From Macrothele yani (lineage: Eukaryota > Arthropoda > Arachnida > Araneae > Macrothelidae), in the NCBI GenBank assembly GCA_039090855.1, contig CM076990.1, positions 197,909,232-197,973,231 on the forward strand: a DNA stretch of 64,000 bases. The letters are read 5' to 3'. The translations under genes were made by a program, and so were the position numbers. Positions 1-11,439 of this stretch are shown piece after piece. Below the pieces are notes generated by a model. That model saw only the letters and a list, made by a program, of their open reading frames with translations. It was not told the DNA's origin and made no database searches. Within the stretch, counting starts at the first letter, position 1; each line of letters begins with the position of its first letter.

Positions 1-753
1 CTGCTCCAGCTCCGTGGAGGCCTTTATCAAAGCGCACCTGGAATTGCAGATAGCGGCAGATATATACACACTCTCTCTCACACACACACACGCTCACACA
101 CAGGCAGAGCCCCCACAAAATGCTTAATCTCCCTCCATCGTACTTCTGATTAAGAACGAGAGGCGGCGGTACAGCCCACCCTCCAACGAAATGACACCCG
201 CCAATTCTGCAGACCGCTCTTTTGTCAACAGGCTGCCGGGCCATTGTTGAGAACAATCTCTGTCTTTCGACCGCGGGCGACACTCGATAACAACACTCAA
301 AAGAGCCTTCGATTATCCAACAATAACGAAACACCGGTTCGCTCTTTGAAGATGAGTAGGTGGGGGAGAGGGCTTTTCTCAAAGCAACGTGGCCCCAGCT
401 CTCTCCGATCAGCCGCACCAGCTTCTTCATCTGCATCCTGCAATCACAGAATGCGCAAGACTTACACAAGAACGGAGCCATTAATTTACACAATTAAGCC
501 ATTACCTTATTCATTTGTTTATTTTTCTGAAGGCGCTCCTATTGAAAATGCAGCGAGTTAACGAACTTAAGAACAGACACATATAGGATCATCTGAACAT
601 TAGAATTAATTCCGGAAGAATGGACGATTTGCGGGCATGAGCGGTGGAACCCGTTAATTTCGGGGAGGGGGGGCAACTTTTCCGAGAGCTAAAATAATAA
701 CAAAAAAAGACAGAAAAAAACCCCGTAGGTTTAATATAAAAGTACTATAGCAA
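1..753. other. No gene recognised; short CT/CA microsatellite
   Basis: I see no convincing gene. Positions about 62-105 hold a CT/CA-rich microsatellite. A short open stretch at the very start (1-60) could be an exon edge but has no clear splice context or recognised protein. Positions 660-720 are G- and A-rich simple sequence. Confidence 0.5.
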
Positions 754-980
754 TCAATGTCAACTATTATCAGTGTACTGCTGGATGAAAGTCTCTTCCT
801 TTTTGTCTTGAGCATATCTTTTCGAAATCACTCCAGCATGCTTTCGAGTTTCATTCACTCATCTCCCAAGTGGTCTGTTTCTGGGTCTTGTCCTGCCCCT
901 TGGTCAAATCCAATCTAATATATCAGTCGCTTAACAGTAGCCAGTTCTGCAAGAAATATATTCAGGCCATTGCCATTTGA
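754..980 (-). mobile_element. RTE LINE 3' end fragment
   Basis: This degraded segment matches, in the same order, the last ~200 bases of the full RTE at 55.0-58.2 kb: the ATTATCAGTGTACTGCTGGA block, a 'tcttgagc' block, and the segment encoding the C-terminal WIPRD region. It is 5' truncated, as LINE copies usually are. No ORF survives. Confidence 0.75.
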
Positions 981-1780
981 GAATTCTTTAACGATTTTTT
1001 TTTTAAAGTGAAAAACACAACAACGGTGAGTTAACTTTTAAAATTATTTGTGCAAAATCAATTTTCAAAACTGTACTTGAAGCGTTTTCCAGAAAACTGT
1101 GAAACGTGGTGTCGGCCTCGAGGTAATTTTCGTTTTTTTTTTTTTTTTTTTTCTGCTTTTTTTTAAAGAACTTATATTATATGTGAACCACAAATTTGTA
1201 AGATGTTTCATACGAAGAGCCTACTCCAGTGAAGGGGTTTATGAAATTCCAGGGGGTCCGGACCCCGTTTACCTTACGTTCCGCCGCCCACGCCCATACA
1301 GCAGGGATTTACACACACATTCTCATATCCACCACCCGCCGATCTAAACCGTACGTTAGAAAGTGTGAAACACACAAAAGCGCGTGGTCGCTCGCGGGCG
1401 TGCATATACTTTTTAACTTTTCAGTATTATTCTTTTTTATTATCGCATAAAGCATAGTTGTTAATAGCAGTCAGTATTTCGATTAAGACCTCATCATGTC
1501 CTTGAAGGATCTTCTACCACAATGCAATATTTTTTTCTTTTTTTCATTTTTTCTTCTTAAATCATGCTTAAAGTCAGCTATTGCAACCACAAAAAGCATG
1601 TACTCATCTCTTTACTTCAATCAGTCACAGATTTTGCAGATATATTAATACTTCTAAATCATTTCAGCATGCACAAGATTTGTTAAATAAGTACCTGCCA
1701 TTAATATCTACTGTTTCAACAACACATGTTAATCATGAATGGAACACGGGATTACACCAACCATACAAAACAAATTTTGG
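981..1780. other. Unassigned AT-rich sequence with poly-T
   Basis: This stretch holds a ~22-base T run near 1133-1155 and a GC-richer patch near 1225-1400. No protein, RNA or repeat family was recognised. Confidence 0.5.
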
Positions 1781-1784
1781 AGAT

Positions 1785-1812
1785 GACAATCCGTTTATTG
1801 GTGTATATATGA
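1785..1812. repeat. Outer inverted repeat flanking the SINE palindrome and Tc1 (left arm)
   Basis: The sequence ending in CCGTTTATTGGTGTATA is the exact reverse complement of 3275-3303. With the Tc1 and the SINE pair removed, the two arms form a near-perfect ~50-bp palindrome centred on TATA. They may be an extended part of the Tc1 terminal repeat or a small palindromic target that the Tc1 hit at its central TA. Confidence 0.8.
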
Positions 1813-2050
1813 TAAGAATGGTAAGCCAGATAATATCCGAAAACTTGAAAATTTCGTCGTCCTGGAACGGGACCCGAACACGCGTCTCCCAAATAGCGCC
1901 CGGGTATGCTATCTAACTATAAGACTTGGTCGTTCTAGGTGGTGTAGTGGTTAGCATACCCGGGAACTATCTGGGAAACGCGGATTAGAGTCCCGCTCCA
2001 GGACGACGAAATGTTCAAGTTTTCGGATATTATCTGACTTACCATCCTTG
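1813..2050. mobile_element. Head-to-head pair of tRNA-derived SINE copies forming a palindrome
   Basis: About 100 bases on each side of a short centre near 1912-1940 are inverted copies of each other, estimated by eye at 85% or more. The right arm reads as a tRNA-like head with an A-box-like segment (TGGTGTAGTGGTTAGCATA), a weak B box, then a shared tail through GACGACGAAA and CGGATATTATCTG. The left arm is the same on the other strand and has a better B box (GTGTTCGGGTCCCG). Two Pol III promoter-like heads therefore face each other, which could give a long hairpin transcript. It sits immediately left of a Tc1 terminal repeat. Confidence 0.75.
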
Positions 2051-2055
2051 TCATA

Positions 2056-3272
2056 CACTGAAGAGCAATTGAATTAGAGATACCTGTTTAATAACGTGTA
2101 TCACCACCTTTTGCCCTGATGACAGCGTCGATTCGTCTCGGCTTGGACTCGACAAGACACCGGAAGCGTTGGGAAGCTATACGGATCCACGACCCCTGAA
2201 CAAGCTCCCACAGTTCACGAAGATTTGATGGAGGGGTCAGAACCTCGAACATCTCTCTGGATGGCATCCCAGATGTGTTCGATGGGATTGAGGTCAGGTG
2301 ACCTAGCTGGCATAGGAAGCGAGGTCCCGTCAGTGGAGTGTTCATCCAACCATTCGGATACAATTCGGGAGCGATGGCCCGGTGCATTGTCTTGTGCAAG
2401 ATGAGGTCCCCAGTGGGGTGTTGAAGACGCACAAACGGAAGCAAATGGTCGTCAAGGATATCCCGGTAACGTTGACCTGTGAGGGACGATGTCACACGTG
2501 CCAGGGGTCCCATTTCAGTCCACGTAAACAGTCCCCAAACGAGAATGCCACCCCCACCAGCTTGTAAAATACCCTGCTGGTAAGAAGGATCCATCGCTTC
2601 ATGTGGTTTGCGCCGTACTCGTATCCTGCCATCCGCATGTATCAACGTGAATCTCGACTCATCAGTCCAGGCAACATTTTTCCACATGTCTCGGGTCCAG
2701 TGGTGATGTTCCCGCGCCCATGCTAATCTTTGCACTCTGTGATGCGCGATCAGCAGCGGTAACCTCGTGGAACGATGGCTTCTGTACCCCATAGCGAGGA
2801 GATGGTTCTTGATGGTGTGACTGTTTACACGTTTTTGTGCACCAGCGTTAAATTGCCGAGTGATTTCTTGCACTGTGGACCGTCTATCCGCTGTTACAAT
2901 GCAAGCTAGCCGACGATGACCCCGCTCATCAACACGCTGTTGTCCACGGCAGTTGACCCTTGCAGGGATGGTTTTACCGGATTCGATGTACTCACGGTGC
3001 ACCCGTGAGACAGTGGGTCGTGAAAATCCCAGTACCTGCACGACTTTCGAGATGGAGTGACCGATTCGTCGGGCCCCGACAATTTGCCCACGATCAAATG
3101 CGCTTAGATCCTTCGTCTTACTCATACTGCGTCCGACTCTTACTGATCCCCGTCGCATCAATCCTTTTATTGTCGAATTGTTGCATACGTCATGTCGTTT
3201 CCGTTTACAGGGCCTCCCACAGCGCAACATTTGCATAACGCAAGCTGTATCTAATTCAATTGCTCTTCAGTG
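2056..3272 (-). mobile_element. Tc1-like transposon, about 1.2 kb
   Basis: The element is bounded by TA at 2054-2055 and 3273-3274. Its terminal inverted repeats begin CACTGAAGAGCAATTGAATT at both ends. One transposase gene fills the interior on the minus strand. Length and structure are those of a classic Tc1. Confidence 0.92.
2088..3125 (-). pseudogene. Tc1-like transposase with paired frameshifts
   Basis: This would be a DDE transposase that cuts and pastes its own element at TA sites. The chosen start is the internal Met of MSKTKDLSAFDRGQIVGARR, as Tc1 proteins usually begin just before FxRGxIVG; the reading frame is open further upstream to 3236. Two HTH domains occupy about residues 1-110. 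WTDESRF carries the first catalytic Asp. The long open frame then departs from the family: the expected QDNAPGH motif is present but in another frame from about 2392, together with SPDLNPIEHIWD, and the original frame resumes near 2228 for the RxKGGxTRY-type C-terminus. The frame is thus open throughout but lacks the second Asp and the Glu, so it should be inactive. Confidence 0.88.
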
Positions 3273-3274
3273 TA

Positions 3275-3303
3275 TATACACCAATAAACGGATTGTCATC
3301 TTC
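3275..3303. repeat. Outer inverted repeat (right arm)
   Basis: Reverse complement of 1785-1812; see that entry. Confidence 0.8.
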
Positions 3304-4876
3304 AAAACACATGTTAATACTTCTGTTAGAGGGCTCGTTGAAGTGTTGTTATTAGGCCCTGTTCCGGTTCGATATTTAAACCAAACTACATCTTGCTGAA
3401 GAAAATATATAAAGAAGAAATGGATGAGAAAGTCCCAGATTGGTCTTAAAAAATTATTACTTGAAGCTCTTTGTGCTCTCGCTAGTTATTCTGTTTCTTA
3501 ATTCGTCGCTCTTTCGAACATACTCCAATTCTACGTAACTTTTCATTTTCTTGCGTTTCTCTTCTCGGGAGCCCGACATAGTGATCTTTCTCAGACTATC
3601 ATCTCGCGACCTCTCTCAACTTCTTCTTTCCTCGCGTGACCTCTGTGTTGTCCAATGTCCAAGCCTTTTTCGTCCCCTTTTTCATCCCGTCTCCATTCCC
3701 CTCTCCTGCGTTTCTATCAACCCCTTTTGAGGAATAAACTCATTTAGCAGTCTCGATGCGCTTTTCGAATCACAATGAATGTGATTGCCGCGTAGGCCAA
3801 TAAAACAATAAAAGCACTTGGTCTTTCTTTCTAGCACCTACTAATTAATTATTATTGCCATCCTGACATATAACATCTTCGAAGATTCCCATGTTCACTG
3901 ACAAGGGAAGACACACTGTTGAAAGTTCCCTTCTTGGAAATGAATTAATTGTAAAATATCCTAAAACCTCGTAACACTTCTAAGAAACAACACACACAAA
4001 GAAACAACTGCATGTGATTTTTTGGGGGAAGAAAGATTTCCGGTTTTAACGGTCCCTAACTACAAAAAATTCCGTAATTCTCCATTTTCAAAGATTTTCC
4101 CATTTTTGATCCTAGGTTCAAACCCCACATTCTGTTACAGAGATTTTATACTGGGTTTTAGGATTTCATATAAAATATCAAAATGCAACCTTTTTCCACC
4201 TCGTGCTTCCATTCCTTTGTCTCCACAAAGCATGAGAGAAATTTCTCAGGGTCAGTTCCCCATTAGACACCGGATGCACGGTTATTTACTAAGACGACAT
4301 TGTGTCTAAGATTAGTATATGCACATTGTTTGTTGAATGGAGATTAACTCTATCGCGCCTCCTTTGATGCTTTTCAGGTTTCAATTTCAATGGTGCCGAC
4401 GAATGCAATAGCCCTCACATTTTACTTTGAGGCTTAAGATTTACCGAGGGCGGTGTGGTTCCTCCTTCTCACGGGGAATTTCAGGATATGCTTAAGGGCA
4501 TTTCTTGGAGACAAAGGAAGGAGGCGAAGGAGAGTTATCTCTAGGTTGACGAAGGGGGCGTTCACGAGAAAGTACGACGAGGTGATTGCCCCAGGGTAGG
4601 TCTTAGGTGGGCCGGGAGGTCAGGGGATTTCACGACAACGCGAGAGATGATCAAAAAGCGGGACAATTAGGAAACAGCGCATGCCAACGGACAACCTTTG
4701 CAGGCAATTAAATGAAGAAAAGAATAAAAGTTTCTTAGACATATTTACGGATCGCAAGAATTATATGCATACAATTTTACTATCATTAACTATATAAGAC
4801 TTAACAACTCAACCACGCAATGTTTATGAAGTTAACAACAAGAATTAAAAGATACTAAAAGAACATGTTAACAATA
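3304..4876. other. Unassigned intergenic sequence
   Basis: No gene or repeat family recognised. Short open frames here have no recognisable family motif. Confidence 0.5.
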
Positions 4877-6278
4877 CACTGCTCAATATTGAAATTGCCA
4901 AACCCAAAAAGGAGTGAGGACAGTGGGGTGAAATTGAGCATGCAAATAGAAATATATAAAGGTTTACCTTAATGTTGTTTTCGGCCACGTGTAGTGTTTA
5001 TCAGATGAGATAATGCAGCACAATGAGTGCGCCTCGCTAAGTGGTTGCACCGCCGCGAACGGCAATACAGGCAGCAATGCGGTGTAGCAGTGAGTCATAC
5101 ATCCGACAGATATCGTCCTGAGAAATGAAACACCAAACACGGTTGACTTGCTCCCATAATTCATGGAGATCGTGTGCCGGCCAATTCGATTGTAGACGAT
5201 GTCCAATGTGGTTCCATAGGTTTTCGATTGGGAATAAATCGGGCGATCTTGCTGGCCATGGCAGTGTTTGAACATGTTGCAATAATTGTCTGTAGAGCCT
5301 AGCGGTGTGTACACGGGCGTAATCTTGCTGGAAAATTGGGGGCTGTAGGCCATTCAGGAAGAATATCAAAATGGGCTGCAGAACCTTGTTCACGTATCGT
5401 GCGGCTGTCAGTGTTCCCGCGATGCGGACAAGAGGTGACCTGCTGTCTAGCGCAATAGCAACCCATACCATGATGCCTGCTTGACAGGCGGTGTGGCGGT
5501 CGCGAGCAAAACCGGACTCGTACGCTCGTCATGGTGTCGCCAGATACGGATCCGTCGATCATCAGCACCCAGACATAAACAGAATTCAGACCACATTTCG
5601 CATGACTTCGGCACCAAGCCAGACGAGCGCTGAGATGGCTGGCCGTCAATTGCAGTCGACGTAACGGATGCCAACTGCACAGGTTTGCTACATGTAACCT
5701 TCGGGTTATAGTTCGGGTCGTTATGGCGACGTCTGTGACCGATGACACAGCACGTCGAATATCGGCTGCAGTGCTTTCTGGTGACGAACAAGCGTGTCGA
5801 ACAATCCGCCGATCTAGGCGTGCTGATGTCTGTCGGACTTCACTATTGCCACTCCGACGCACGTACGAACCTTCCTGTAGCCACTGGTACCAACATCGTC
5901 CAACAGTTCGTGCATCCCGTTGCACATGCGCGGCGGTACGACGTGTAGACCAGCCCGTTTCACACAGGCATACAATTCTTCCTCTCTGAAACTCATACGA
6001 ATGGTGACAAACCTGCCGATGGCGTATTCCAGGCATTTTTGGGTTTCGCTGAACAGTTTCCCAGGACAGACAACAAACCTGAAAGGTCCGCGACTCTTCC
6101 ACCAGCGACCACATATTACCATCCCTGTTGATGCTGGCATTTTTATCTTACGAACGTGTGACGTCATCGGCTTCGGTTTAACATGATTTGCATATCTCGA
6201 GTGGGTGCACCCTCCCTGCGATTTGCATGTTTGTAGCACACCTCCTTCTGAATGGGGCAATTTCTATGTCAAGCAGTG
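4877..6278 (-). mobile_element. Tc1-like transposon, about 1.4 kb, degraded
   Basis: The left end after TA (4875-4876) reads CACTGCTCAATATTGAAATT. The right end, reverse complemented, reads CACTGCTTGACATAGAAATT. These imperfect inverted termini enclose a minus-strand transposase relic related to the one at 62.6-64 kb. Confidence 0.85.
5037..6036 (-). pseudogene. Tc1-like transposase relic
   Basis: The likely start is MPGIRHRQ near 6036. The N-terminal HTH region contains FQRGRIVCLCETG and the second HTH contains TITRRL. The central part is broken by frameshifts near 5.4-5.6 kb. The C-terminal half is readable in a second frame: QQDYARVH (second Asp retained, Asn changed to Tyr) and ARSPDLFPIENLWN with the Glu, ending near ...AVRGGATT. 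The relative at 62.8 kb shows the same domain order. It should not encode a working protein. Confidence 0.85.
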
Positions 6279-7000
6279 CATTTCACTATAAAAATTTTCA
6301 GCTTTCGAAAAATTAGCTTTTCTCCACACACCCTCCCCCACCCGCTCTAATTTAAAATTCCATTTACGTACACACAAGGTTTTAATCAACTGCTATCAAC
6401 AAAACGCGTGTAAAATATTTCAGAACTGCAAAATTACAACGAAATGAAATATACAAACATTCGTAAATATTTTTTTCATGTAAGCCTTCGCATGTAGGTA
6501 CGTTTGAACTATATAATGATAATCAGTCAGAATTTGTATATAACACGGGTTATTCTGGGGTGATTCTTAGATTTTGCCACGTATATTTTGAGTTCAACTC
6601 AAATAATACGTGGTTTTCACTTTCTCACACACCGCCTTTACAGGAAAATACTATGATAGTTCAAAAATCGCACTTCAAGTTTCTGACATACTTTTACTAA
6701 AAATGTCATAACTACGTAAATACCCAACAACCACATGTGGTCAATACCAAGTAAAGTCTAATAGTAAACACTAAACAGAAATGTAGAACGAAATACAAAC
6801 CAGCTCAGCACGAATGAGTATCGGATATTGAACGTAGCAATGGGAAAAAGCTTTAAGAGTAGGGCTTGGAAAAATTCCGTTCAAGGTTAAACGATCAGAG
6901 AACTTTCTGCGACGGAGCAAAAATGATTATCTCTTCATCCCAACGACACCTCCTACTTTTGACGTAAACAGCGCGTAGCCAATGAAAGAAGGCACGTGTC
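6279..7000. other. Unassigned AT-rich sequence
   Basis: No gene, RNA or known repeat recognised. The last part may belong to the 5' region of the Tc1 that continues after the SINE at 7057. Confidence 0.45.
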
Positions 7001-7056
7001 GTGAGCTAGCTTGATAGGGTATATAAGGTGTGCTGTAGGCATTCTGAAAACATATC

Positions 7057-7378
7057 GCCGCGGGTGGTCTAGTGGGTAACGTTCGTGACAGCCACGGAAA
7101 GGACCTCAGGTTCGATCCCAGGCAGGTACGAACGCTCGATAGAGTAAATATCCTCCGTGCGTCGGATTGGGCACGTTAAGCCGTTGGGCCCCGGGTACAG
7201 ACCCCCGGTAATAAATAAGGGCGTCTTCCTCCCCCTTTCTACTTCGCTTCCGTGTCACTTTCCTATCGGGTACTCTAGCCCAAATCTCCTAGCTTCCTAT
7301 TTCTAAGGGTTGTTTAAGACCTGGGGTCAGACACTCCCTTCCTAAAATCCTCTACATATGATCATTTGATCATGATCA
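7057..7378 (+). mobile_element. tRNA-derived SINE type 1, with target-site duplication
   Basis: The head has an A-box-like segment (GGTGGTCTAGTGGGTAACG) and a B box (GGTTCGATCCC), followed by a conserved body (TAAGCCGTTGGGCC, GTAATAAATAAGG, GGGTTGTTTAAGACCTGGGG) and a GATCAT-rich tail. A 14-bp direct repeat, TCTGAAAACATATC, flanks it (7043-7056 and 7379-7392). Related copies lie at 39305-39612 and 48659-48952. It interrupts the 5' part of a Tc1 element. Confidence 0.92.
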
Positions 7379-7411
7379 TCTGAAAACATATCACTCGCAG
7401 CTGTCATCGAT

Positions 7412-8441
7412 AAAAGGAGCGATTTATCAGATTTGCAAAAAGGGACGATTATCGGCCTTGGGGCCAAGGATGGCAGTATTTCTGAAACAGCGCAGTTTGT
7501 GAACTGTTCGCGTGCTGCTGTGGTTAAAACGTATCGTGATTGGAGAAATGGCACCATTGCGAATAAGCGAAGTGGAAACTGCGGAGCACCACGTGCCATT
7601 GATGTGAGAGGTGAACGTCGGTTTCGAAGGTGAATGAGGGCCGATCGACACGCTACAGTGGAGCAAAAGACTGGCTGAATGAACTAGGGGCTACCGGAAG
7701 TGTGTCTAAAACGACAGTTCAGCAAACCCTGCTGCGTATAGGGCTCCGATGCAGACAGATGATCACTGCACCTATGCTAACGAAGTTGCATCGGAAGAAA
7801 AGGCCTACATTTGTACTGGAGTATCGGAATTGTACCTGCGCTGATTGGCAAAGGATTGCCTTCTCCGATGAGTTGCGTTTTCTGCTTCATCGAACGGATG
7901 GACGTTGGCGTGTAAGGCGAGAAACATCGGAGAACAGACCCTCTTCAACCATTCGTGGAAAAACACGAGCTGGTGGGGACAGAGTAATGGTTTGGGGAAT
8001 GTTTTCGTGGCATTCTTTAGGTCTACTCATACCTGTGGAAGGCACTGTGGGTCGAATTCGTTATGAATCCATCCTTGAAAACCACGTACACCCATACATG
8101 CTGATAGTCTTTCCTGAGGCGGATGGGACCTTCCAGCATGACAATGCGACGTGTCACACAAGAAATGTTCGAGAGTTGTTGGAAGAGCACGATGAAGATT
8201 TTAACGTACTTCCCTAGCCCCTAATTCCCCAGACTTAAACCCAATTGAGCATCTGTGAAACCACCTCCATCGTGTTGTTCTCTCTATGGATCCTCCACCA
8301 CGCACCCTCCAGCAGCTGTAAGATGCACTACAGTCAGCATGGCCCCACATACTTGTGAACACCTTCCAGCACCTTTTTGAGTTACTCCCAGCCCGTTTAG
8401 CTGCTGTCCGCGCTGCACGCTGCGGTTACTCTGGATATTAG
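7412..8441 (+). pseudogene. Tc1-like transposase relic
   Basis: The coding region opens with SDLQKGTIIGLGAKDGSI, with the initiator ATG apparently lost. A stop falls after the first HTH domain near 7632. The next frame carries the second HTH and the catalytic core: FSDELRF (first Asp kept, Glu of the usual DESRF changed to Leu), VMVWGMFSW, and FQHDNATCH with the second Asp. A frameshift near 8213 moves the SPxLNPIEHLW and C-terminal ARCGYSGY segments to another frame. The right terminus is probably near 8460-8475 (GTCACAATAATGTGACTCG); I could not find the left terminus. Confidence 0.85.
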
Positions 8442-8559
8442 CTGGTGGTCACAATAATGTGACTCGACCGGGTATTTCTATTTTTTACATTCCCTAGAGC
8501 ATGAATTTAACCCCTGGAGTGACCATTTTGGGAGGGCAACTGCCCTCCCAGCAACTACG

Positions 8560-8805
8560 GCCCTGCTGTGGAAGCTCTCTCAGATGCCGTGGAGCAGAGC
8601 ATGAAATCTATGGATGCTGAACCGATGTCTCGGGTGGAGTTGTGGATAATGCTGCAACAGATATGGCTGGTATTACCTCTGGAAACCATCCGGCATCTGG
8701 TGAAGTAGATGCTTCGGCGTGTCCAGGCTGTTATTTGAGCTAGAGGAGGACAAACACATTATAAGTTAAGTATCTCTAATGTTTTGTCCATTCACTGTAT
8801 ATTGA
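8560..8805 (+). mobile_element. Tc1-like 3' tail fragment
   Basis: A second, different Tc1 remnant. Broken frames still show the C-terminal features: ELWIMLQQ-like, LPLETIRHLV, MLRRVQAVI-like and a GG-H-I end. It is followed by a possible terminal repeat, TTTTGTCCATTCACTG. The 5' part of this element is absent. Confidence 0.7.
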
Positions 8806-8934
8806 TGCAATACCACACTTAGTTAAACAAGTTAGTAAAATCATGCAATGCATTGATTATGATACGCTTTCCAACATACCCGAAATCATTACTCCAGTTA
8901 TTACTCAAGTTATGAGGATAATGGCTGCAGAATA

Positions 8935-9928
8935 AATCTCGCTCCTATGACCTGACCTTTGACCCCATTTCGATGATATTCAACAGAACCGGTAAAGTGT
9001 ACTTCCGGAACAACATGATAAAGTTTTGTTTCAGTCGAAGCATTTTTGCGCAAGTTATAACTCATAAGGGCAATGGAATAGATCCCGATCCTATGTCCTG
9101 ACCTTTGACCCCATTGCGATGATATTCAACAGAACCGGTAAAGTGTACTTCCGGAACAACATGATAAAGTTTTGTCTCAGTCGAAGCATTTTTAGATAAG
9201 TTATAACGCACAAGGGCAATGAAACGGAACCCGATCCTATTTCCTGACCTTTGACCCCATGCGATAATATTCAACAGAACTGGTAAAGTGTACTTCCGGA
9301 ACAACATGATAAAGTTTTGTCTAAATCGAAGCATTTTACGTAAGTTATAACGCATAAGGGAGATGGAATGGATCCCGATCCTATGTCCTGACCTTTGACC
9401 CCATTGCGATATAATTCAACAGAACCGGTAAAGTATACTTCCGGAACAACATGATAAGGTTTTATCTGAATCGAAGCATTTTTACGTAAGTTATAACGCA
9501 TAAGGGCGATGGAATGGATCCCGATCCTGTCCTGACCTTTGACCCCACTTCACCCATTTTCAATAGGGTTCGTCCCCAGGTGGTCAACTACCACATACAA
9601 AAATTTCATCGAAATCGAACAGTTTTTACGTAAGTTATAACGCATAAGGAATGCATCCCGCTCCTATGTCCTGACCTTTGACCCCATTAACCCCATTTTT
9701 AAAAGGGTCCGTCCCCCGGTAGTCCCCTACCACATACTAAAAATTCATGGAAATCGATCCAGTTTTACGCAAGTTATGACGCATAAGGGCAATAGAATGG
9801 ATCCCGCTCCTATGTCGTGATCTTTAACCCCATTAACCCCATTTTCAATTGGGTTCGTTCCCAGGTGGTCCCCCTACCACATACTAAAATTTCATCGAAA
9901 TCGAACCATTTTTACGCGAGTTATCGTG
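8935..9928 (+). repeat. Tandem array A, ~146-bp unit, about 7 copies
   Basis: The unit starts near CCTGACCTTTGACCCCATT, found at about 8951, 9097, 9243, 9387, 9531, 9670 and 9816. Spacings are 146, 146, 144, 144, 139 and 146. The first four units carry AACAGAACCGGTAAAGTGTA and the last three carry a diverged TTCGTCCCCAGGTGGTC version, so the array has two sub-blocks. Each unit includes ACGTAAGTTATAACGCATAA. Confidence 0.93.
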
Positions 9929-10002
9929 CGGACAGACGGACAGACGGATGGACGGAAAAAGCAGGAGCATATACGCTTCTTCAACCTACGGTTGGAAAGC
10001 GT
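9929..10002 (+). repeat. GACGGAC trailer and terminal hairpin of array A
   Basis: Array A ends in GACAGACGGACAGACGGATG (from 9931). Seventeen bases later comes a hairpin at 9973-10002 with outer arms ACGCTT/AAGCGT and inner arms CAACC/GGTTG around TAC. Array B at 13.1 kb ends the same way with unrelated sequence. Confidence 0.8.
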
Positions 10003-11165
10003 AAAAAATACTGTTTCAGGACAAAAATATTTGTATGTTTAGTATGAGTATGTATGCCTCCCCAAATTTCGGAACACTATACGCAATTTTGTCCACAGAT
10101 CAGCGTTCCAATGTTTAGTGACCTTACGAAGGACAAGCAAACCACCCCATTTCCCACCGGGAACTCGAGTCAGGGTCAACTCGGACGTACGGTCAGAAAC
10201 CAGCGTTTAGACTATTGCACCTCTGGATTTTTAAAAATATTTTCAAGGTGTAGAACTTACAGTGTTATTTAGTGTGCAACAAAGTTCGCATAAAGGGTTT
10301 TTGTTTTCTTATTTTTCGTTATGATTCTCATAACGAATTTTCTGTCCATTGAGAAAGAGACTAACTTTCCTTGATCCACATAGTTATTCAGAATGAAAAG
10401 AATTGAATGTTATCAGCTTGCGAAACAATGTTTCATGCCCTATCTGTTGTCTTTATCGCATTATTTCATTGAGCCCATCTGTTTTCTCATGAAGAAATTT
10501 CCGTTGGTGTCTCAGATATAATCCCCTTATCAGAGCAGTATTTATGCGGAAAATGTAAAGATGATTATGATGATGTGGCTCTTCCTTATACACTGACAGA
10601 GAGATTTACGACTTGGTTCAAGCGATGAAAAAATGAATTTGCTCTATCAACTGTATTAAAGAGTAAAACCGGTTTCAAATCAACAAGGCTTGCTCGGAAT
10701 TTGAAAAAATCCAGGCCCACTTACTCCACAAGACAAGATTAATCGAAAAACTGTTTTCCCCTTTTTCATTTGGAAGGTGATGCATTATTATAAACAATTC
10801 AAGTACAGAAATGAGAGAAAATATATCAAATGTATGTTCATGATATTAATATATCCCCGCAGATTAAAATATGACATTTGCTGCTCCGGTATTTTAGATA
10901 CCTTATGCGCTACCACGCCAGAGAAATGACGATTAGTGGCATGTTTTTTGTGATCCCGCTTGTGACACCAAATTATATTTGTTAGTAGATACCGGCTAAC
11001 ATTTTATCACCCTCATCTGCCCTTATCCGAGACAGACTGCTGTGAAGTTCAATGCATAAGCTAAAATTGCGATAAAATGCAATTTACCTGTATTATAGTC
11101 TCGGCGAATTAGCTCAGGATACTGCTTTTCGTCACAAATCAACCTTAAATTTTCAAAGGCTTCTA
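10003..11165. other. Unassigned AT-rich sequence
   Basis: No gene or repeat family recognised. Confidence 0.5.
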
Positions 11166-11171
11166 TTGTGT

Positions 11172-11345
11172 AGATTGTAAAAACTAAGTGTGTGAAGTCA
11201 CGGAAAATTCATTGTAAAAACTAACTGGTGTAATTAACGGAAAATTAAAGTAAAATTCCGCGCAAAAAACTTACTGGAAAGTTTCCGACTTTTAATGAAA
11301 TTTCCGTTTTTCGTACAGAAAAATTTAGTATTTTGATAATTTCCC
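11172..11345 (+). mobile_element. Diverged terminal fragment of the CACTG repeat family
   Basis: GTAAAAACTAAGTG, a TCACGGAAAATT block, TTACTGGAAAGTTTCCG and TTTTAATGAAATTTCCG occur in the same order as at the left end of the copies at 17.8, 23.2, 26.3 and 43.7 kb. The rest of the element is missing. Confidence 0.6.
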
Positions 11346-11439
11346 ATTGACACTAAAAAAACAAAACAAGAAAGATGACACCGAATTTTCGGGTGTAATA
11401 AGCACGTCTTTTGAATCCGTTCTGACGCAAATTAAATTT

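Noticed and set aside
1..60. Possible exon end
   Set aside because: A short open stretch with plausible codons, but no donor or acceptor that fits and no recognised protein.
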